Shown piece by piece: positions 60,142-64,000 of a DNA stretch of 64,000 nucleotides. The first letter of the stretch is position 1, and each line of letters opens with the position of its first letter. The notes beneath the pieces were generated by a model that did not search any database, was not told where the DNA came from, and saw only the letters and a program-made list of their open reading frames with translations. Source of the DNA: Serratia marcescens (lineage in GTDB: Bacteria > Pseudomonadota > Gammaproteobacteria > Enterobacterales > Enterobacteriaceae); assembly GCA_015548865.1 (NCBI GenBank), contig JADMXW010000008.1, positions 1 through 64,000 on the forward strand, in the 5' to 3' direction. Both the position numbers and the translations under genes were made by a program.

Positions 60142-60189
60142 ATGAATAATTCGTATATAAATCCTAATGTTATTTACGCCATGGGATAA
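60142..60189 (+). CDS. Possible 15-codon micro-ORF
   Basis: AGGGGAG lies 5 nt before an ATG opening MNNSYINPNVIYAMG and a TAA. The start signal is strong but the frame is too short to judge. It lies between ydfZ and mdtG, converging on mdtG. Confidence 0.2.
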   Translation: MNNSYINPNVIYAMG

Positions 60190-60200
60190 CGGTGAAACGT

Positions 60201-61394
60201 TCAGGGCTTGGCAGGGACTTGTCGAAAGCGCCAGGCGATATGCAGCGTATTCATCAGCACCAGCAGTGCGGTGATGATGAACACCCAGCGAAATCCCATC
60301 ATGGCGGAAACGCTAGATCCGAGCAGTGGGCCTGCCACATTGCCTAGATACATAAAGGATTGGTTGTAGCCAAAAATCCGCCCAGTCACCTGCTGGCTAC
60401 TGTATTTCAGCAGTAATGCCTGAGTCGCTGGCATCAGTGCACCATCGGCAAAGCCCAACAGGAAACGCAAAATTCCTAATTGAAGTGCGTCACCGATTGT
60501 GGACATCAGACAAAAGAGCAGTACACAAGCTCCCAATGCGGCGATCAGTACGCGGTGCGCGCCGATTTTGTCCCCCAGACGGCCCAACCGAGGTGCTGAC
60601 AGTAGCGCTGAAACGCCGGGGACGGCTGCAATCACGCCGCTGAGAAAGGCAAGATTATTGGTGTTCGGCGTCAGTTCGCGAATAAAGAGCGTCAGTATTG
60701 GGCTGATGGAGCCGTTAGCGAGCTGAATCATCATCGTGGTGACAAACAGGCTGACGATCAACGTCGGGTAGGGCAGGGAAGAGAACACGGCTTTGCCACT
60801 GAGACGATTCGCTTTCGTTACCTTGATTATCCCTTCTTTGATGGTGAACAAGGTGATCAAAAAGCACATGAACAGCAAAGTTGCTGTAATAAAGAACACC
60901 ACGCGTAGCCCGACGTGGTCGGCGAGAAAGCCGCCGAGCAGTGGGCCGATAATCACGCCAGCCACTTGACCGGTTGAAAGCGTGCCCAGTGCCCAGCCAC
61001 TTTTTTCACGCGGGACTTGCGAGGCGATCAACGCCATGGCATTGGGAATATAGCCGGAGGTTAGCCCCATTAGTGTGCGCAGAATAAACAGATGCCAGAC
61101 GTTGCTTGCCATGCCCTGTAGCGCCATGACAATGGCCATACCCAGCGCGGCACGCAGCAGCATCAGTTTGCGTCCTTTGCGATCGGCCAGACTGCCCCAC
61201 AACGGCGCGACGATAGCCGAGACCACAAATGAAGAGCTGAAAATCAGCCCAGACCACAAGCTCAGTGAAGCGTGGCCAGTGACGCCGAGTTGTTCAATAT
61301 AGAGTGGCAGGAACGGCAAAATCTGGCTCATGGCAAGGCCAGTAAAGAAGCATCCCACCCAGGCGGCGTATAAGTTGAGTTTCCAGGTTTCCAT
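60201..61394 (-). CDS. mdtG: MFS efflux pump MdtG
   Basis: A major facilitator of 397 residues from the chosen ATG, similar to E. coli MdtG (408 residues), with about 12 helices. Shared blocks are [53 protein letters not shown] and [20 protein letters not shown]. MdtG confers fosfomycin and deoxycholate resistance in E. coli. The start is uncertain: an ATG at 61406 and a GTG at 61484 are also in frame. The one at 61394 has AGGAT just upstream. Confidence 0.88.
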   Translation of the reverse strand: METWKLNLYAAWVGCFFTGLAMSQILPFLPLYIEQLGVTGHASLSLWSGLIFSSSFVVSAIVAPLWGSLADRKGRKLMLLRAALGMAIVMALQGMASNVWHLFILRTLMGLTSGYIPNAMALIASQVPREKSGWALGTLSTGQVAGVIIGPLLGGFLADHVGLRVVFFITATLLFMCFLITLFTIKEGIIKVTKANRLSGKAVFSSLPYPTLIVSLFVTTMMIQLANGSISPILTLFIRELTPNTNNLAFLSGVIAAVPGVSALLSAPRLGRLGDKIGAHRVLIAALGACVLLFCLMSTIGDALQLGILRFLLGFADGALMPATQALLLKYSSQQVTGRIFGYNQSFMYLGNVAGPLLGSSVSAMMGFRWVFIITALLVLMNTLHIAWRFRQVPAKP

Positions 61395-61626
61395 GACATC
61401 CTGCATGCCGTCGCAGCGCGGCAGCGTTACGGGTAAAACAGCGATATCGGCGCGATGTTGGCCGCTGAACGAACTTACCTTCACGGTGACAGTCGGGAAA
61501 CTATCACCTGGTGTGATTAAAAGTTCTTCGTATTTTAATAAGATATCATAGTGAATGCCGAGATGAGTTGCCCACTCGTGTGAATAACGTCAATTTATGA
61601 ACGCGACGGCACGCATACAATTTTTT

Positions 61627-61642
61627 TGTGATGCACATCACA
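61627..61642. promoter_or_regulatory. CRP site, perfect palindrome
   Basis: TGTGATGCACATCACA matches TGTGA-N6-TCACA exactly and is itself symmetric, flanked by T and A runs. It lies 98 bp before the small AzuC-like gene and 233 bp before the divergent mdtG, so it could serve either. Confidence 0.75.
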
Positions 61643-61739
61643 AAAACTTGCGTATGGAATATGACGAGCGTACACTCTGTTAACAGAAGACGACATCACC
61701 TGCAACTTCATTATTGGTAACGTTAAAAGGCCAAAAATC

Positions 61740-61817
61740 GTGCGTAAATTACTGAAAAGAATCCTGGCTGCCTATGTTCTTGCCCACAAAGATATTCCGC
61801 CGGGCGCTATGTACTGA
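61740..61817 (+). CDS. AzuC-like 25-residue small protein
   Basis: A GTG about 9 nt after AAAAGG opens a 25-codon frame. It starts MRKLLKRIL and ends HKDIPPGAMY, a basic amphipathic N-terminal half followed by a KD(I/V)PPG-M motif. E. coli AzuC (28 residues) has the same plan, with FKDVPPGNMF at its end. AzuC is encoded by the dual-function RNA AzuCR and interacts with GlpD. The gene has a CRP site upstream and a strong terminator 16 bp downstream, so it is a single short transcript. Confidence 0.65.
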   Translation: MRKLLKRILAAYVLAHKDIPPGAMY

Positions 61818-61833
61818 TAGCCATCGCAATGTG

Positions 61834-61858
61834 AACCCAGCCAATGGCTGGGTTTTTT
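61834..61858 (+). terminator. Terminator of the AzuC-like gene
   Basis: AACCCAGCC/GGCTGGGTT form a perfect 9-bp stem with loop AAT, followed by TTTTTT. Confidence 0.9.
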
Positions 61859-61890
61859 ACTTTTAACGCTGACAGTTAATCTATCCCTTC

Positions 61891-62340
61891 TTATCGATAC
61901 GCTTCACGTTCTCTCTTTATTCGTGCCCAGCGCGGGGCTTTAAGCTCTGCGGAGAAATACCACACCAATTCAGCCAGCAGTCCGGTTATCAGCAGTTCGG
62001 ATTCAGGTGATAACGCGCGTTCAGTCAGCAACTTCCCCAACGCCAGACAGTAGTCACACAGCAATTCGGTGTCGGGTTCAAAACAAGGAGCAGTAGCAGG
62101 AAACGTATCGACGGTGAGGCTTTCCACCAGATGTGGCGGAACGGGGTCATTCAGGGTGGTGCGTAACAAGGCAAGGCATGCGACAAGCCGGCTACTGAGA
62201 GCCTGCTTTAACGCCGGATCGTCGTTTTCAATCAGGGCGTCGGCGAAATGCTCACTGTGAGCGGCAAGAACGGTGAAATCGGTGGTGGAAGTAAACGGTA
62301 TGGCAAGTAGCGGGTGAGTTTGGGTGAGGGTTGTAGCCAT
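61891..62340 (-). CDS. Hypothetical protein, prophage/P4-like type
   Basis: A 149-residue protein from the ATG at 62340, which follows GGAGGCTGCCTT. It begins MATTLTQTHPLLAIPF and has no signal peptide or membrane segment. The acidic C-terminal half includes ELLCDYCLALGKLL and LLAELVWYFSAEL. The start context, a SLLTGGCLMATT-type junction, is common in P4-like satellites and enterobacterial prophages. The function is not recognised. In-frame sequence continues upstream to 62502 through that leader. Confidence 0.6.
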   Translation of the reverse strand: MATTLTQTHPLLAIPFTSTTDFTVLAAHSEHFADALIENDDPALKQALSSRLVACLALLRTTLNDPVPPHLVESLTVDTFPATAPCFEPDTELLCDYCLALGKLLTERALSPESELLITGLLAELVWYFSAELKAPRWARIKREREAYR

Positions 62341-62477
62341 AAGGCAGCCTCCAGTGAGTAACGAATGTTCTCCGCCACCGGAGAGGTCAATCTCACGGGT
62401 GGTGGACCGGACGAGGTTGACCTTACCGGCCTCACTGACACCGGCGCGTCTTGCGACGCCCTCGCCCGGCCCACCAT
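62232..62477 (-). CDS. Ash-family-like frame of a P4-like remnant
   Basis: An 81-codon frame starting MVGRARASQDAPVSV resembles the phage Ash family, found in front of prophage genes and overlapping the MATT- frame as here. The leader DNA around 62340-62480 is rich in short inverted repeats. No integrase, attachment site or other phage gene is nearby, so this is a fragment. Whether the frame is translated is uncertain. Confidence 0.4.
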   Translation of the reverse strand: MVGRARASQDAPVSVRPVRSTSSGPPPVRLTSPVAENIRYSLEAALWLQPSPKLTRYLPYRLLPPPISPFLPLTVSISPTP

Positions 62478-62718
62478 TGAGGTGTGACCGTACGCACGAC
62501 ATAAAAAAAGCGCAAACGCGCCGATGTCGTCAGTGAAGTGTGGTTCAGGAGGTCAATCCCGGCACCTGATTTTGCAGGTGCGGGTAAAAGATACCGTTAT
62601 TACTGAGGGACAGCAAGGGGACTACGGTGATAAGCGTGGAGGACTTCTATTCTGGAAGGCGCTTCTCACAACGGGATGTTGTTTAAAATTTTATCAAAGA
62701 CGTTATATCGCGTAAAAA

Positions 62719-63006
62719 ATAATGCTGAGGGGAACGAGACCACAGGGTGAGCGGCAGGACGCCGCGAAAGTCAGCGCCGCGTCTGACAAAAATGCCGGGA
62801 GCATTTTTGAACGCTGCTGGCAGCGGCCCCGCGGGGGCGAGTCTCATGAAAGACTTGGCCTGGATTTGTGGGGATTCCTCAGCGCGAAGGCGGGAATCTC
62901 TTGCCGAATAAACGCGTTTATCCTTACAGAGATCCCCGGCTTTCGCCGAAGATGACGGGAGGGGAGCCGAGGATGACGAGAGGTAAAGTGGCTTTGTCAT
63001 TAGTCT
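62719..63006. repeat. Mosaic intergenic repeat, copy D
   Basis: Read on the reverse strand it starts TCAGACTAATGACAAA at 63006. It then carries block 1 (CCGGGGATCTCTGTAAGGA, AGAGATTCCCGC) and block 2 (CATGAGACTCGCCC, TTCAAAAATGCTCCCGG) of copy A, and finally the right end shared with copy C. It lacks the central block present in A and C. It adjoins the hairpin CCCAGCC/GGCTGGG (63009-63025). The 105-codon frame inside is a by-product. Confidence 0.75.
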
Positions 63007-63059
63007 GACCCAGCCTAGGGCTGGGGTCCTCTCGAGTTAAACCGTTCTACGCACCGATA

Positions 63060-64000
63060 TCAAAGCGCATCAGCAATCGCGCGGCCTAACGTTTCTGTAT
63101 TGCCGCTACCACCTAAATCTCGGGTTAACGGTGCTTGTGTTGGGCCTTGCGCCAGCACGGTTTCGATAGCCCGTAAAATGGCCGCGCCTGCCTGTTCGTG
63201 ACCCAGATGCTCCAGCATCATGGCACCACACCAGATTTGGCCAATCGGATTGGCCAGGCCTTTACCGGCGATATCTGGGGCAGAACCGTGTACCGGCTCA
63301 AACAGGCTGGGGAAATTGCGCTCGGGGTTGATGTTGGCGGAAGGCGCAATCCCGATGGTGCCGGTGCAGGCGGGGCCAAGATCGGATAGGATATCGCCAA
63401 ACAGATTACTGGCGACGACCACATCAAACCAGTCTGGGTGCAGCACAAAATTGGCGGTGAGAATATCGATATGAAATTTATCGAATTTCACCTCTGGATA
63501 ATGCTGCCCCATCGCGGCAACGCGGGTGTCCCAATACGGCATGGTGATCGCAATGCCGTTGGATTTTGTAGCTGATGTCAGGTGCTTGCGCGGTCGCTTC
63601 TGCGCCAATTCATAGGCAAATTTCAAGATGCGATCGACGCCGACACGCGTCATCACGGTTTCTTGCATCACGATCTCACGTTCAGTGCCTTCAAACATCA
63701 TGCCGCCGACGCTGGAGTATTCCCCCTCGGTATTTTCCCGCACCACATAGAAATCAATGTCGCCAGGATTGCGGTTGGCAAGCGGTGCTTTGACGCCAGG
63801 CATCAGGCGACAGGGACGCAAGTTGACGTACTGATCAAAATCGCGGCGGAACTTGAGCAGCGATCCCCAGAGCGATACATGGTCGGGCACTATGTCTGGC
63901 CAACCAACTGCGCCAAAATAGATAGCGTCAAAGCCTTTCAATAGCTCAAACCAATTGTCCGGCAGCATTTTGCCGTGCTTGAGATAGTAGTCAGCGCTGG
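63060..64000 (-). CDS. D-malate/tartrate dehydrogenase family (DmlA-like), 5' end outside the window
   Basis: An isocitrate/isopropylmalate-dehydrogenase-family decarboxylating oxidoreductase. The frame continues past the edge: residues SADYYLKHGK precede MLPDNWFELL, so the start is outside and about 312 residues are visible. Blocks include FGAVGWPDIVPDHVSLWGSL, YVVRENTEGEYSSVGG, VVASNLFGDILSDLGPA and SANINPERNFPSLFEPVHGS. It closely resembles E. coli DmlA (YeaU), which decarboxylates D-malate to pyruvate, and tartrate dehydrogenases. Confidence 0.88.
   Translation of the reverse strand, partial: SADYYLKHGKMLPDNWFELLKGFDAIYFGAVGWPDIVPDHVSLWGSLLKFRRDFDQYVNLRPCRLMPGVKAPLANRNPGDIDFYVVRENTEGEYSSVGGMMFEGTEREIVMQETVMTRVGVDRILKFAYELAQKRPRKHLTSATKSNGIAITMPYWDTRVAAMGQHYPEVKFDKFHIDILTANFVLHPDWFDVVVASNLFGDILSDLGPACTGTIGIAPSANINPERNFPSLFEPVHGSAPDIAGKGLANPIGQIWCGAMMLEHLGHEQAGAAILRAIETVLAQGPTQAPLTRDLGGSGNTETLGRAIADAL

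Noticed and set aside
62683-63000. Open frame of 105 codons on the reverse strand
   Set aside because: It coincides with mosaic repeat D and is better explained as repeat DNA.

Overview
The window is enterobacterial chromosome. Almost every core gene matches its Escherichia coli counterpart closely in sequence and length: HPr, EI, EIIAGlc, CysK, CysM, CysZ, ZipA, RibB, HemF, MaeB, TalA. The accessory content points to a plant-associated, probably pectinolytic member of the Pectobacteriaceae: catabolism of the plant sugar acid D-apionate, hexuronate/glucuronide catabolism and a secreted esterase. The genus cannot be fixed from sequence alone.

Layout. 1-8.9 kb: start of tktB, talA, and a complete D-apionate locus (ACS-type transporter, ApnO, OiaC, LerK, LerI, DerI, SorC-type regulator) lying between talA and maeB, which are neighbours in E. 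coli. The pathway ends in erythrose 4-phosphate, which the adjoining transaldolase and transketolase consume. 9.3-17.8 kb: maeB, a mosaic repeat, yaiI-hemF, ypeA, an AT-rich orphan gene, yfeY, yfeX, cysM. 17.8-23.2 kb: macAB efflux pump with a divergent CpxRA-like two-component system. 23.3-24.4 kb: an unrecognised protein made largely of six gap-free 38-residue helix-turn-helix-like repeats, the most novel-looking gene here. 24.5-30.5 kb: crr-ptsI-ptsH, cysK, cysZ, zipA. 30.5-36.7 kb: a mosaic repeat where ligA would be expected, then yjeH, ubiK, FMN riboswitch-ribB, tehB, another repeat, class I fumarase. 37-42.1 kb: LysR regulator with PACE efflux protein, the adaptive DNA-alkylation cluster (AlkA-like, Ada, AlkB), and an amidase.

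42.2-50.3 kb: a predicted periplasmic respiratory reductase (Tat-exported 4x[4Fe-4S] protein, NrfD-like quinol anchor, MFS protein, small FMN-binding protein, Sec-exported FAD protein), followed by a secreted alpha/beta hydrolase and a divergent LysR regulator. The FAD protein lacks the fumarate-binding residues, so its electron acceptor is unknown. A plant-derived unsaturated acid is a reasonable guess. 50.4-60.1 kb: an extended rsp locus (rspA/manD, uxaC, GPH permease, uxuB/ydfI, rspB, a YiaK-like reductase, a YhcH/YiaL protein, rspR, ydfZ). Its two promoters carry the same CRP-site/12-bp-box module with identical 33-bp spacing. 60.2-64 kb: mdtG, an AzuC-like small-protein gene behind a perfect CRP site, a P4-like ash remnant, a mosaic repeat, and the body of a DmlA-type dehydrogenase running off the end.

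No tRNA, rRNA, CRISPR array or intact insertion sequence was seen. Candidate regulatory sites were located by eye and are predictions.
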